Source: UBA11346 sp038060575 (GTDB lineage Bacteria > Planctomycetota > UBA11346). Taken from it: a stretch of DNA of 64,000 nt. Numbering within the stretch: the stretch's first letter is position 1; the number at the start of each line of letters is the position of its first letter. The notes below the pieces were generated by a model. The model was given only the letters and a program-made list of their open reading frames with translations, was not told where the DNA came from and made no database searches. The stretch lies in contig CAZZAM010000009.1 of NCBI GenBank assembly GCA_964652775.1, positions 1 through 64,000 on the forward strand, read 5' to 3'. Shown here in pieces: positions 1 through 8,459 of this stretch. The translations under genes were made by a program, and so were the position numbers.

Positions 1-71
1 GCTACCTGCGCTCTGAACCTGTCTCAAATCACCCACTCAATCGGGAGAAGACCCCAAAAAACATTCGAGTT

Positions 72-192
72 AACAGGAGATGCAGAGACGCAGAGGCCAG
101 AAGAGCTTTGCCCAAGGGGCGTCGTCACCCGCGGGGTGACCTGTCCACATCTCCTAACTCCTTCGGACTTCTGCGTCTCTGCGTCTCCTGTT
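72..192. repeat. Long imperfect inverted repeat, copy A
   Basis: The 25-base left arm (72-96) is complementary to the right arm (168-192) apart from two positions, around a loop of about 70 bases. The arms are built on the core gcagagacgcagagg. Related elements with a cgcagaggcgcagagg core lie at 4517, 28736 and 35940, so this is one of at least four dispersed copies. It sits upstream of the first gene and could fold in RNA. No coding potential is evident in it. Confidence 0.8.
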
Positions 193-227
193 CTTCGAAA
201 TGCGAAATTTAGGGTGACCGTGGTTCA

Positions 228-2237
228 TTGGTTGTTTGCACGCAAGGCATCGGGTCTAGAGCGGTGATCGCACAGCGGCGGGGATTGCCGTCGTTGATTG
301 ACAGGTCAGGCATCCCGGTGGATAAGCACATGATGCCGCACCATGTTCTGTTGCAGGCGGCCAAGCGGCTGTCGGCGAGATCGTCCTTGCATCTGCCCTC
401 GTTATCGCGTTGGCAGCGCGGATTACCTGAGCGGCGGCAGCAATGGCTGAGCATGCTGGGGCTTGATCCACTGCCAGAGCGGCGCGATCTGCGCCTGCAG
501 GTGACCGGGATCCTGAAGCGTGAGCGTCATGTCGTTGAAAAACTGCACTTCCAACCTGTGCCAGGCTGTAGGATCGCGGCCAACCTCTATCGACCACGCA
601 TTGTCCACGGGCGGATTCCAGCGGTGGTTTATGTGTGCGGGCATACGCAACGGGGCAAATTCCACTATCAAGCGCACGCGCGTTGGTTTGCTGAACATGG
701 CTATGTCTGTTTGATCTTGGATGCGATCCAGCACGGCGAAAATCGTGGTGTTCACCACGGTACCTGGACACATGGTCGTTGGCACTGGTACAGTCAGGGC
801 TACTCGCCGGTCGCTGTCGAAGTGTGGGCAGCAATGCGTGCCGCTGACTATCTGCAGAGTCGTGCCGAAGTTGATCCAGCTCGTCTGGGCATAACCGGGC
901 TTTCTGGTGGCGGAACGGTGTCGTGGTTCACCGCCGCCGCCGATCCTCGTTTCCGCGTAGTCGCTCCGGTTTGCCAGACCGGCAATCTGTTCCAACATGT
1001 GCGCGAACGCACCATCGATGGGCACTGTGATTGTTCATTCTGGATCAACACGTTTGGTTGGGATCTGCCGGATGTAGCCGCGTTGATCGCTCCGCGTCCG
1101 TTACTGGTCGCATCTGCCACCGAGGACGTGCTATTCAGGCCCTACGCATTCCGCGAGGTTGTCCGGCGTACACGGAAGCTGTACCGAGCCTATGGCTGCG
1201 ATCAGCGTCTGGCTCTTTGCGAAGCCGCGACCCCACATGGGTATTCGCCGCGCTTGAACCTCGCCGTGTTCAATTGGTTCGAGCAGCATCTCAAGGGATC
1301 AGCGCTCACGGTACGTGATGATATCGATGCTAACGACGCGTCGGATGCCGATCTCCGGGTGTATCCGCCAGCAGGTCCACCGGCAGCAGATCGCCTGAAT
1401 CGGGTGGATGAATTCTTTATTCGCTTGCCGACCACAACCGTGGCGAAGTCCAAAGCGCAGTGGCTGACTCACCAACGGCACGCATTGTCTCAACTACGTG
1501 AGCTGACCTTCCGACAGATTCCTGAGCGCATGAGACAACCAGCTGCACGGCTTCGCCAGCAGGGTCGGACGCAGACACTTCGTCACCGCACGTTGGAATT
1601 CGAGTCCGAACCAGGCATGCACATCCGGATGCACTTGGCCATGCCGATCGCCGGGCCGCATCCGTGTCCGGTCATCGTCGCGCCGCTGGCCGCCGATGCG
1701 CGCATGTCGTTTGCTGGTACTGGCGCTGGACTCGATGCGGTCAATCCAGCCGTTGCTGGTTTTGCGACGGTCGAAGTACGCGGCACTGGTTGGACATCGA
1801 TTGGCGTTGGTTTGGAGTGGACCCTCCGTCGCGCCCTGCCAACAATCGGGCAGACGTTATACGAGCGACGGATCTTCGATCTGCTCGCCGCCATCAGCGT
1901 ACTGCGCAAGCAGCCAGGCATCGGATCCATCGCCACGTTTGGCCGTGGCTACGACGCTGCCGTGGCAATCTACGCGGCGTTACGTGATCCGCAGGTCACG
2001 GAATGCGTCGTGCAGGATCCGGTGACGACGCACGGGCAAGGTGGTCCGGAATTGCTGAACGTGCTCAAGATCGGGGATCTGCCAGATAACGCAGCGCTGT
2101 TACTGCCGCGTGCCATGTCATTCATTGGCGCTGTTCCTAAGGCCTACGCGACAACTCGGCTGAATTACCGGCGTTTCGCACCCAGGGGCCGATGGAGAAC
2201 GTTTGCGACCTTAGCTCGCTGGTCGCCAGCCCAGTAA
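228..2237 (+). CDS. Tandem alpha/beta-hydrolase (acetyl xylan esterase-like), second domain degenerate
   Basis: Predicted 669-residue alpha/beta-hydrolase. The first half has the full catalytic set: nucleophile Ser in GLSGGGTVSW (about residue 225), acid Asp in SATEDVLF (about 300) and His in TPHGYSP (about 338). The GxSxGG elbow and the preceding HGENRG stretch resemble acetyl xylan esterase/dienelactone-hydrolase-like proteins; substrate is not readable. The second half (about 440-650) repeats the hydrolase layout, but the elbow reads TFGRGYDA, with no serine nucleophile, so it is probably catalytically dead. No signal peptide is clear. The start is a TTG preceded by an agggtga ribosome-site-like stretch; an alternative is the double ATG at 330. 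Its 3' end overlaps the convergent transporter gene by 27 bases. The family is fairly sure, the substrate unknown. Confidence 0.75.
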   Translation: MVVCTQGIGSRAVIAQRRGLPSLIDRSGIPVDKHMMPHHVLLQAAKRLSARSSLHLPSLSRWQRGLPERRQQWLSMLGLDPLPERRDLRLQVTGILKRERHVVEKLHFQPVPGCRIAANLYRPRIVHGRIPAVVYVCGHTQRGKFHYQAHARWFAEHGYVCLILDAIQHGENRGVHHGTWTHGRWHWYSQGYSPVAVEVWAAMRAADYLQSRAEVDPARLGITGLSGGGTVSWFTAAADPRFRVVAPVCQTGNLFQHVRERTIDGHCDCSFWINTFGWDLPDVAALIAPRPLLVASATEDVLFRPYAFREVVRRTRKLYRAYGCDQRLALCEAATPHGYSPRLNLAVFNWFEQHLKGSALTVRDDIDANDASDADLRVYPPAGPPAADRLNRVDEFFIRLPTTTVAKSKAQWLTHQRHALSQLRELTFRQIPERMRQPAARLRQQGRTQTLRHRTLEFESEPGMHIRMHLAMPIAGPHPCPVIVAPLAADARMSFAGTGAGLDAVNPAVAGFATVEVRGTGWTSIGVGLEWTLRRALPTIGQTLYERRIFDLLAAISVLRKQPGIGSIATFGRGYDAAVAIYAALRDPQVTECVVQDPVTTHGQGGPELLNVLKIGDLPDNAALLLPRAMSFIGAVPKAYATTRLNYRRFAPRGRWRTFATLARWSPAQ

Positions 2238-3488
2238 CAGGTACATGACCAGCAGACCGATAGTGTAGGCGATCGGGATGTACCAGCCATGGCGCAGCCA
2301 CGCACCGACTGAGCGTGCTTGCGGAAATTGACTCGCGACGGCAACGCCAGCGCTGGAACCAAACCAGATCATCGAGCCACCAAATCCAACCGCGAAAGCG
2401 AGCATACCCCAGTCGTAGCCACCCTGGTTGAGCGCGAGTGCGGTCAGAGGAATATTATCGAAGACGGCCGATACGACGCCAAGCCCGGCAGTGGTGGTCA
2501 TGCTGGCCGGCGGTAATTCGTGCACCGGCATCAGAGATGCGGCCAAGACGAGGCAGAGCAGAAATGCGGCGCCCTTACTGGCGGCAGGAAGTGAGGCGAT
2601 GTGCATGCGCCGCCATGGCGCAGCGAGCAGCAATGCGAGCCACACCGAGAGGCCGATCCATGGTGCCAGCGATTCAATGCTGCGTCCCCACAGATTGATG
2701 CATACGTTGGTGCTGATCGCCGCGATGAGGACCAGTATGACGGTGGCAATGCTTCCCCAGTCAATGCGCAGGCTCGGATCAACCGGATCGCTGCTTATCG
2801 GTTGCATGCGCTGCTGCTGACCGCTGGCAAACCAGGCGAGTATGATCAAAGCGGCGGCACCACCAATGTAGGCGTGGAGTACGTCCAAAGGAGAGTTACC
2901 GGCAAGCCAGATCATCGTTGTGGTGGTGTCGCCCAGCACGCTGCCGGCGCCGCCGGCATTGCTCGCTGCCACGATCGCCGCTAGATAGCCAATATGTACA
3001 TTCCCACGGAATACGCTCGCTGCGATGGTCGCTCCGATCATGGCGGCAGCGATATTGTCGAGAAACCCGGAGAGGATCCACACCAGCACGATCAGCATAG
3101 CCGCACCCCAACGACCAGACGGAAGGTAGCGCGGCAAGAGTGCGGGCAGACGGCTGTTGGAAAAATGGTTAGCCAGCAGTTCAAAACCGGTGAGCAGCAG
3201 CAGTAGGTTGGCCAAGAGCACCCACTCGTGGCCAAGGTGCAATCCAAGGCCATGGAGACCATCGCCGTGGGGAAATCCAGTCACGCCCCAACGCCAGCCG
3301 ATCACGGCCACGGCACCGAGTGCGGCCACCAGCAAGGTGTGGCGATGAAAGAGAGCGACGCCGAGCAGCGTTACGGCGAAGAGCACAAACTCGATGCGAA
3401 CGCCAAGTAGTGCTGGGGCAGATGCGGCTCCACTATCGGCAGCGAGGCAGAACGGCAGGAGGGTTAACGCGAGTGTATGGATGAACAT
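2211..3488 (-). CDS. NhaD/CitM-type ion transporter (sodium:proton antiporter-like)
   Basis: Polytopic inner-membrane protein of 425 residues with about ten hydrophobic segments. The segment SGFLDNIAAAMIGATIAA, the following SNAGGAGSVLGDTTTTM and the later VFDNIPLTALALNQGG are repeated re-entrant-type motifs typical of the ion transporter superfamily containing NhaD antiporters, ArsB and CitMHS transporters. NhaD-like sodium:proton exchange is the best guess because of the GDTTTTM stretch, but the transported ion cannot be fixed from sequence. The N-terminus resembles a signal or first membrane segment ending near LAAD. It lies downstream of the rRNA methyltransferase-like gene on the same strand, 15 bases away, and overlaps the preceding hydrolase gene tail to tail. 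Confidence 0.75.
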   Translation of the reverse strand: MFIHTLALTLLPFCLAADSGAASAPALLGVRIEFVLFAVTLLGVALFHRHTLLVAALGAVAVIGWRWGVTGFPHGDGLHGLGLHLGHEWVLLANLLLLLTGFELLANHFSNSRLPALLPRYLPSGRWGAAMLIVLVWILSGFLDNIAAAMIGATIAASVFRGNVHIGYLAAIVAASNAGGAGSVLGDTTTTMIWLAGNSPLDVLHAYIGGAAALIILAWFASGQQQRMQPISSDPVDPSLRIDWGSIATVILVLIAAISTNVCINLWGRSIESLAPWIGLSVWLALLLAAPWRRMHIASLPAASKGAAFLLCLVLAASLMPVHELPPASMTTTAGLGVVSAVFDNIPLTALALNQGGYDWGMLAFAVGFGGSMIWFGSSAGVAVASQFPQARSVGAWLRHGWYIPIAYTIGLLVMYLLLGWRPAS

Positions 3489-3503
3489 ATCTGATAAACC
3501 CGG

Positions 3504-4481
3504 TTATTTTCGGCGTTTGAGCATGCCGACGAAGAAACCTTCGTGCACGGTGCTTGGCCATAGGCGCAAGCAACCCGACAGTGCCGCGCTATATGTGCGA
3601 CCGCGAAACGCAGGGATGGCGGGGCTGGCGAGATCACCGAAGCGTTTGCTCCAGGCTGAGAGATCAACGAGTTCCAGCGGTGCGCGCAGATGCAGGAGAT
3701 GCTCAACCACCGCTTCGTTCTCACGCGGATCAAGCGAGCACGTGCTGTACACCAGCGTGCCGCCCGGGGCGAGCATGCTGGCGGCGCGTTCGACCAACGC
3801 GGTCTGGATGTAGGCGCGCGAGGTGACGTAGGCCTCGTAGTCGATGCCGAGGTGCTGCCAGCCTTTTTCGTTGGCGATGCGCACGGTCCCGCTGCCAGTG
3901 CAGGGGGCATCGACCAGAATGTGATCCCAGCGCGTGTTGCGAATCGCTGGGGGTGGTTCGCGTGCATCGGCACAGAGCGCGCGTGCTTTCGTCGCTCCCA
4001 TCAATTTGAACGTGTGGGCAAGAATGCCGAAACGTCCTGGAGCGCGATCCAGTGCGGTCAGGCCAGCACCGGCATTGCCGAGTCGCATGGCGAGCAGCGT
4101 TGCCTTGCCACCGGGCGCAGCGCAGGCGTCGAGGACACGATCGCCTTCGCGCAGTTCACCGAGCAATGCTGGCAGCTGCGACGCGATACCCTGACTATAC
4201 AGGCGGCCAGCTTTGTATGGTTCGCTCTCTTTGAGCTGGGCCTCGCCAGCCGCGGTGGTGGTGAATGACCAGTCGCTCAGTTTGTGTTTCGCAAACGGGA
4301 TGCCGAGTGCGCGCAGATCCTTGACCAGATCGCCGGCCTTGCCTTTCAGCGTGTTGGCACGAAATGCTGGTTGACGATCGCCGGCAAATGCGGCAAGCAC
4401 CGCATCGGCACGGTCACCAGCGGCATCGCGCATCGCGGCCAGGAAAACGGGTGGCAGAATTGCCGCGGGGTCATCAGTCAT
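3504..4481 (-). CDS. RsmB/NOL1-NOP2-Sun family RNA cytosine-C5 methyltransferase
   Basis: SAM-dependent methyltransferase of 325 residues that probably methylates a cytosine in rRNA. Visible motifs in order are the SAM-binding DACAAPGGKA (about 118-127), DAPCTGSGTVR, whose Cys sits at the release position (motif IV, about 191), and YSTCSLDPRENE with the catalytic Cys of motif VI (about 246). This two-cysteine arrangement is diagnostic of the NOL1/NOP2/Sun family. It lacks the long N-terminal NusB-like domain of full RsmB, so RsmF or a generic Sun protein is equally possible. The start ATG at 4481 is preceded on the minus strand by a purine-poor stretch. The nearest upstream feature is the copy B inverted repeat. 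Confidence 0.88.
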   Translation of the reverse strand: MTDDPAAILPPVFLAAMRDAAGDRADAVLAAFAGDRQPAFRANTLKGKAGDLVKDLRALGIPFAKHKLSDWSFTTTAAGEAQLKESEPYKAGRLYSQGIASQLPALLGELREGDRVLDACAAPGGKATLLAMRLGNAGAGLTALDRAPGRFGILAHTFKLMGATKARALCADAREPPPAIRNTRWDHILVDAPCTGSGTVRIANEKGWQHLGIDYEAYVTSRAYIQTALVERAASMLAPGGTLVYSTCSLDPRENEAVVEHLLHLRAPLELVDLSAWSKRFGDLASPAIPAFRGRTYSAALSGCLRLWPSTVHEGFFVGMLKRRK

Positions 4482-4516
4482 GGGGGGTCAACCTAATGCC
4501 GGCGTTGGGAAAAACT

Positions 4517-4648
4517 CCAAGGCAACCGCAGAGGCGCAGAGGCCGCTGAGATCGCAGAGGAGAGTGAGTGGCACCAGAACCTGCGATGTCTTTTAACCCC
4601 AGCCCTCTGCGACCTCTGCGTAGCTCTGCGCCTCTGCGGTTGCCTTGG
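4517..4648. repeat. Long imperfect inverted repeat, copy B
   Basis: The left arm starts ccaaggcaaccgcagaggcg at 4517 and continues to about 4560; the right arm (about 4603-4648) ends with its complement. The outer arms match exactly over at least 20 bases and the inner parts are imperfect. The same outer sequence is found at 28736 and 35940. The element fills the space between two minus-strand genes and contains no plausible gene. Confidence 0.88.
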
Positions 4649-4664
4649 ATTGCGTTGTTTAGGT

Positions 4665-5111
4665 TCAATGGTGGCACTCGGACCGTTCAACGTGTTCGTC
4701 GGCTTCGCGCGAGCGCGCGAGGGCAACATGAGCATGATCAATAACCCAAACGGAGGCTCCGCCGTGGCCGATATCAGCACCGAGTAATCCGCGTGGCAGT
4801 CCATCGACTGCCAGTTCATCGTCAGCAAGTCGCTCGACCGGTAGTTCCCAGCGTTGCCAGGTGGCGACGGCAAATAGGTCACTGAGCAGTTCATCGGTGG
4901 CTGCGGGATTCTGTTTGGCAATCTCAGTCATGCCCGAGGCAAGCGCATGTGCGGCCAGGCTGCACATTTGGCGAATGTGGCGAACGAGGGCGCGATCGGC
5001 CAACGCGGGAAGCTCGGCTTCTTGTGCGACCAGGTAGCGATTCAACAGGTCGGGATTACTGAGTGATTCGACCAGGGTCGCCGGATCGGTTCGATAGCAT
5101 TCGCAGCGCAT
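4665..5111 (-). CDS. Hypothetical protein, 148 aa
   Basis: I do not recognise this protein. The predicted product is soluble, acidic and rich in Ala, Leu and Glu, and looks largely helical, with no signal peptide or membrane segment. It begins MRCECYRTDPATLVESLSN, and the C-terminal part contains DIGHGGASVWVIDHAHVALA. It is flanked by repeat elements on both sides (copy B inverted repeat downstream, palindrome array upstream), so it is a lone gene rather than part of an operon. Support for coding is only moderate: uninterrupted frame, sensible composition and the same strand as its neighbours. Confidence 0.5.
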   Translation of the reverse strand: MRCECYRTDPATLVESLSNPDLLNRYLVAQEAELPALADRALVRHIRQMCSLAAHALASGMTEIAKQNPAATDELLSDLFAVATWQRWELPVERLADDELAVDGLPRGLLGADIGHGGASVWVIDHAHVALARSREADEHVERSECHH

Positions 5112-5159
5112 GGCGGAGCAGAAGACCTAGAGTGCAATACGGAACTGTTTTTATTCTGC

Positions 5160-5471
5160 GATGAATCCATCGTAAAGCGACGGCTGGCGCCGAGAGGCGG
5201 CGGGGCCGCAGGGCGAAGCCCTGAAAACATAGACTAGGAATCCGTCGCGTTGCGACGGCTGGCGCCGAGAGGCGATGGCGGCATATAATGGGCGAAGCCC
5301 ATGCCGCCACGATTTCGCAAGCGAGAGCGCCAGCGAAATCGAGCCTCGACAAAGCCAGGGGGCGAGCAGGTACCGCCGTAGGCGGTAGCAGGCCAAAGGC
5401 CTGCGTGCAGCGCAGCGCGAGCGAAGGCGAGCCGGAACGGCCGCAGGCCGTAGGGCGAAGCCCTGAAAACA
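5160..5471. repeat. Array of short palindromes and direct repeats
   Basis: This gene-free stretch is almost entirely small hairpins: gtcgcgttgcgac, tgggcgaagccca, a longer gatttcgc...gcgaaatc, taccgccgtaggcggta, aggccaaaggcct, cggccgcaggccg and agggcgaagccct. A 22-base direct repeat starting cgacggctggcgccgagagg occurs at 5178-5199 and 5253-5274. A 19-base one, gggcgaagccctgaaaaca, occurs at 5211-5229 and 5453-5471. An outer palindrome, tggcggcat...atgccgcca (5276-5309), recurs in altered form at 43507-43542. This resembles REP/BIME-type extragenic palindromic DNA. Confidence 0.85.
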
Positions 5472-5477
5472 AACAGC

Positions 5478-8459
5478 TTACCAGCGGAAGCCGAGGGTGA
5501 AATAACCGACGGTGTCGCCAATGCCATCGACTTGCTTCGCGATACCAAGACCCGGATCCAGGCGGACCAGCCAGAATTCGAATTCGCCGTGCACCTCGGC
5601 GCCAACACTGCGGAACACAGCGCCTTGGCCAAGCTCGTCCCCGGCCCGTGCTGCGTCATAGAATCCTTCAACCACCAGTTGTCGCAGCACCAGCGGGGAG
5701 GTTCCGCAGCCGGAAAAAGCACGCAGCAACGGGAAGCGATAGGCGGCGCTGGCGGCCTCGAGGGCGCGGCCACGGGACATGGTGAGGGGATATCCGCGTG
5801 GCAGTCCCATTACCGCGTCGCCACCAACGCCGAAACGTCCTTGAAGATCACGCGGACCGTCGCTCCAGCCAACCGTGACAGCGGTCACGATCTGGTGGCC
5901 AGCTTCGGGTGAAACTGGCAGACTGTAGGAACCTTGCGCCATCAGACTATTGCCACGCGGTCGGCTGGTGCGCGCGGTGAGCGCAAAGGTGGCTCCATCT
6001 TCACGCGCATAGCTCATCGGGAACAGCATGCTGCTGTCAAAGGCGATGGTGGCCTCGAGATAATGATCACTGCCGACGAACGGTCGCGGTGCTTGCAGGC
6101 TGTAGCCGGTGTATTCATCGGCGGCAGCCGGTACAGTCCGATGATCGTCGATCCCGATGCCGAGCCAGCCGTGGAAACGCCGTGCTGCTCCGGCCAAACC
6201 CCAGCCCACGCGGGCCTCGTAGGTGTCGATGGTTTCGTTGTAATCGTAGAAACGTCCATTACTCGCCAGCGCTTGTTCGTTGTACACCAATTCGCTGCGT
6301 TTCACCAACGCGCCGAATTCGATATGGTGCTCAGCTGATGTCCACGAGAGCAGTCCGACTGGCACGTGTTCGTGGTAACTCTGACCAACGCTGGCAATCA
6401 CCTGTTGGGTCAGCAATGGATCAGTGGCAACCGCGATGACGCCGAAGCCACCTTCGGGAACCACCAACGAAGTTGGCGTCCAAAAGCGGGGGCGAATTTC
6501 AGCCAGGGCATGATAGGGCAGCGCCGGTGGCGGATCATCGCCTCGGCTGGGAACTGGACCAATCGGATCGGCTTGATCGGCCCCGACCGCAGTTGATCCC
6601 AGTGGCATGCGGGCAATTGGCGCTGGCCAGGACAGCGCGATTTGGGTCAGTTTGCCAGGCCAGGTCAGCGGATCGTTGGCGATCGTCCCAATGAATGGGC
6701 CGTCAGCGTCATGATCCAGAATCGCCAGCTGCTGATCGTTAGGCGAGGGTACCACCGCCAGCACGCCACCTATCGAATTGGTGACCGGCATGGCTGCGCC
6801 GGAGAGCGGAACACACCAGCCATTTGCAACGCCACTGACATCGCTGGCGCAGAACACGCGGCTGCCATCCGCGCTCCACACGGGATGCATGATACGTCCA
6901 CGGACCTGCCAGAGGACCTTGCGTTGTGCACCATCAAAACCGGCAAGGACGAGCCGCGATCCGTCGCGATCGGTTTCTACCCACGCAAGTTCATCCGCTC
7001 CCGGACGAAAAATTGGTGACCATGGCCGACCTTGGGTCGGGATGGTCGTCCAGTCTTCCTGGTCACGACTGACGCTGCGGGCAATGGTCAATTCTTGGCG
7101 TGCAGCAGGCAACAGCGCGATGGCGGCGATGGCGAAGACGTCGTTGCCCAGATCGCGTGCGTCAGGTTGGAACACGCGCTCGCGCTGGAGCATGCGTTCC
7201 TTGCCATCACGGAGGATGACGATGCGCGATCGCCCCCATTGGCTTGAGCCCACGGCGGCAACAGCGTGCACATAGACACCTGGAGATACCCGACGCACGC
7301 CGTCGAGCCCCCAGGCTGCTGACGAAGTACGCTGCGGTTCGCCGCCTAACTGCGTGTAAATTGCAGGTCGCGCTGTTGGTGGACGCGCGGCGTACATCAG
7401 GCCGCCATCATCGCGCCAGGCTGGAGCTCCAAGCCGCCATTGCACTGGCGTTCGTCGGCTCAGGTGGGTGACCGGTTGCGTTGCGATCTGTGCTAAGGCC
7501 TGCAACTGTTCTTCTTCAAGCGCGCGCCGAGCCAGCGTGATCAGCGTATCGTGATTGTAGCCAACCGATGATTCGGAACCGGCATCGAATGCGAACGGTG
7601 CATTGAGTTGGCCTTGGTCATCGACCATTCGCCACAGACCGCGTCGATCGCCGAAGGCCCCACTGAGCCACCGCGTGTAAGCAACGCCATAGATGTACGC
7701 TTCACTGCCGTAGGGCCAGCGCACGTAGGATAGCCGCCAATCACTGGCTGGAGCGGTGCCGTGTGCAGCGGTGTCGAGACGCCAGATCATGTGCGTCAAG
7801 CTGTCGCGACCGCGTCCACCCCACGCCGAAGTAGGATCGGCGTAGGTCGTCTCGGCCCACTGGGCGAGACCTTCGTGCCAGAAGGGAGGGCTGAGCACAT
7901 GATTCGGCGAAGCGAACATGAAGACGATGAGCGACACAGGATCGTTGGGCAGGACCCGACCGAAGAATGAACCCAGCTTGCCACGCCAGCCGCGATTGCG
8001 TTCGTTGGACAAATGGTGGGCGAACTCGTGGATCAGGGTCCGTGCGGTCTCGTCATCGCCGCTGAAGAATGATTCCTCGGGTTGCGATGGTCCCAGTTGC
8101 ACATTGACCAACGGCAAGGGCAGCACGGTAGAAAAACCGTTATGACCGTCTTCGTCATCGGAAAGGACGAGGCGTAACACTGACTCTGGCGTGTAGCCGG
8201 CGTCAGCACACATGCGTGTGTAAATTGCGGCAGCGCGTGCAGCGACTGGCCGCAGCGCCTCGGATTGTGCGGCTGGTACGTACACCACCAGGTTTGGGAA
8301 TGTGATGGTGGCGTAGCGGATGCCCTGTTTGAACGGGCCAGCCGGATCTTCAGCACGCAGCAGTGCCATCGCTAGGACGACGATGAGGACGCGGAAGAAG
8401 GAGAAGTCCGGAAGTCCGGAAGTCCGGAAGTCCGGACTGGGGTAATCCTCTTGCGGCAT
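5478..8459 (-). CDS. Zinc metallopeptidase (MA-like) with beta-propeller and outer-membrane-barrel-like C-terminus
   Basis: Large exported protein of 993 residues. After a short unusual N-terminal tail there is a signal-peptide-like segment (FFRVLIVVLAMALLRA, about 21-36). A gluzincin active site follows: HEFAHHLSNE (about 144) supplies the HExxH zinc ligands, and FWHEGLAQWAETTY downstream supplies the usual third-ligand Glu, as in peptidase MA-like domains. The middle contains WD40/TolB-like repeats (for example RPGADELAWVETDRDGSRLVLAG). The last 250 residues alternate short beta strands and end in FTLGFRW, a terminal-aromatic signature of outer-membrane barrels. The start codon directly abuts the ruvB stop, suggesting coupling. 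The first codons lie in an 8-base tandem repeat at 8403-8434. Substrate unknown. Confidence 0.72.
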   Translation of the reverse strand: MPQEDYPSPDFRTSGLPDFSFFRVLIVVLAMALLRAEDPAGPFKQGIRYATITFPNLVVYVPAAQSEALRPVAARAAAIYTRMCADAGYTPESVLRLVLSDDEDGHNGFSTVLPLPLVNVQLGPSQPEESFFSGDDETARTLIHEFAHHLSNERNRGWRGKLGSFFGRVLPNDPVSLIVFMFASPNHVLSPPFWHEGLAQWAETTYADPTSAWGGRGRDSLTHMIWRLDTAAHGTAPASDWRLSYVRWPYGSEAYIYGVAYTRWLSGAFGDRRGLWRMVDDQGQLNAPFAFDAGSESSVGYNHDTLITLARRALEEEQLQALAQIATQPVTHLSRRTPVQWRLGAPAWRDDGGLMYAARPPTARPAIYTQLGGEPQRTSSAAWGLDGVRRVSPGVYVHAVAAVGSSQWGRSRIVILRDGKERMLQRERVFQPDARDLGNDVFAIAAIALLPAARQELTIARSVSRDQEDWTTIPTQGRPWSPIFRPGADELAWVETDRDGSRLVLAGFDGAQRKVLWQVRGRIMHPVWSADGSRVFCASDVSGVANGWCVPLSGAAMPVTNSIGGVLAVVPSPNDQQLAILDHDADGPFIGTIANDPLTWPGKLTQIALSWPAPIARMPLGSTAVGADQADPIGPVPSRGDDPPPALPYHALAEIRPRFWTPTSLVVPEGGFGVIAVATDPLLTQQVIASVGQSYHEHVPVGLLSWTSAEHHIEFGALVKRSELVYNEQALASNGRFYDYNETIDTYEARVGWGLAGAARRFHGWLGIGIDDHRTVPAAADEYTGYSLQAPRPFVGSDHYLEATIAFDSSMLFPMSYAREDGATFALTARTSRPRGNSLMAQGSYSLPVSPEAGHQIVTAVTVGWSDGPRDLQGRFGVGGDAVMGLPRGYPLTMSRGRALEAASAAYRFPLLRAFSGCGTSPLVLRQLVVEGFYDAARAGDELGQGAVFRSVGAEVHGEFEFWLVRLDPGLGIAKQVDGIGDTVGYFTLGFRW
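8403..8434. repeat. 8-bp tandem repeat, four perfect units, inside the 5' end of a coding region
   Basis: Four exact tandem copies of gaagtccg (plus-strand reading) occupy codons roughly 9-19 of the 5478-8459 gene and encode PDFRTSGLPDF. The unit length is not a multiple of three, so gain or loss of one unit would shift the frame before the signal peptide. This is the classic layout of a contingency (phase-variable) repeat, although four units is a short tract. Confidence 0.85.

Noticed and set aside
5160..5471. CRISPR array
   Set aside because: The repeats are short, irregularly spaced and palindromic, without regular spacers and without cas genes in the window.
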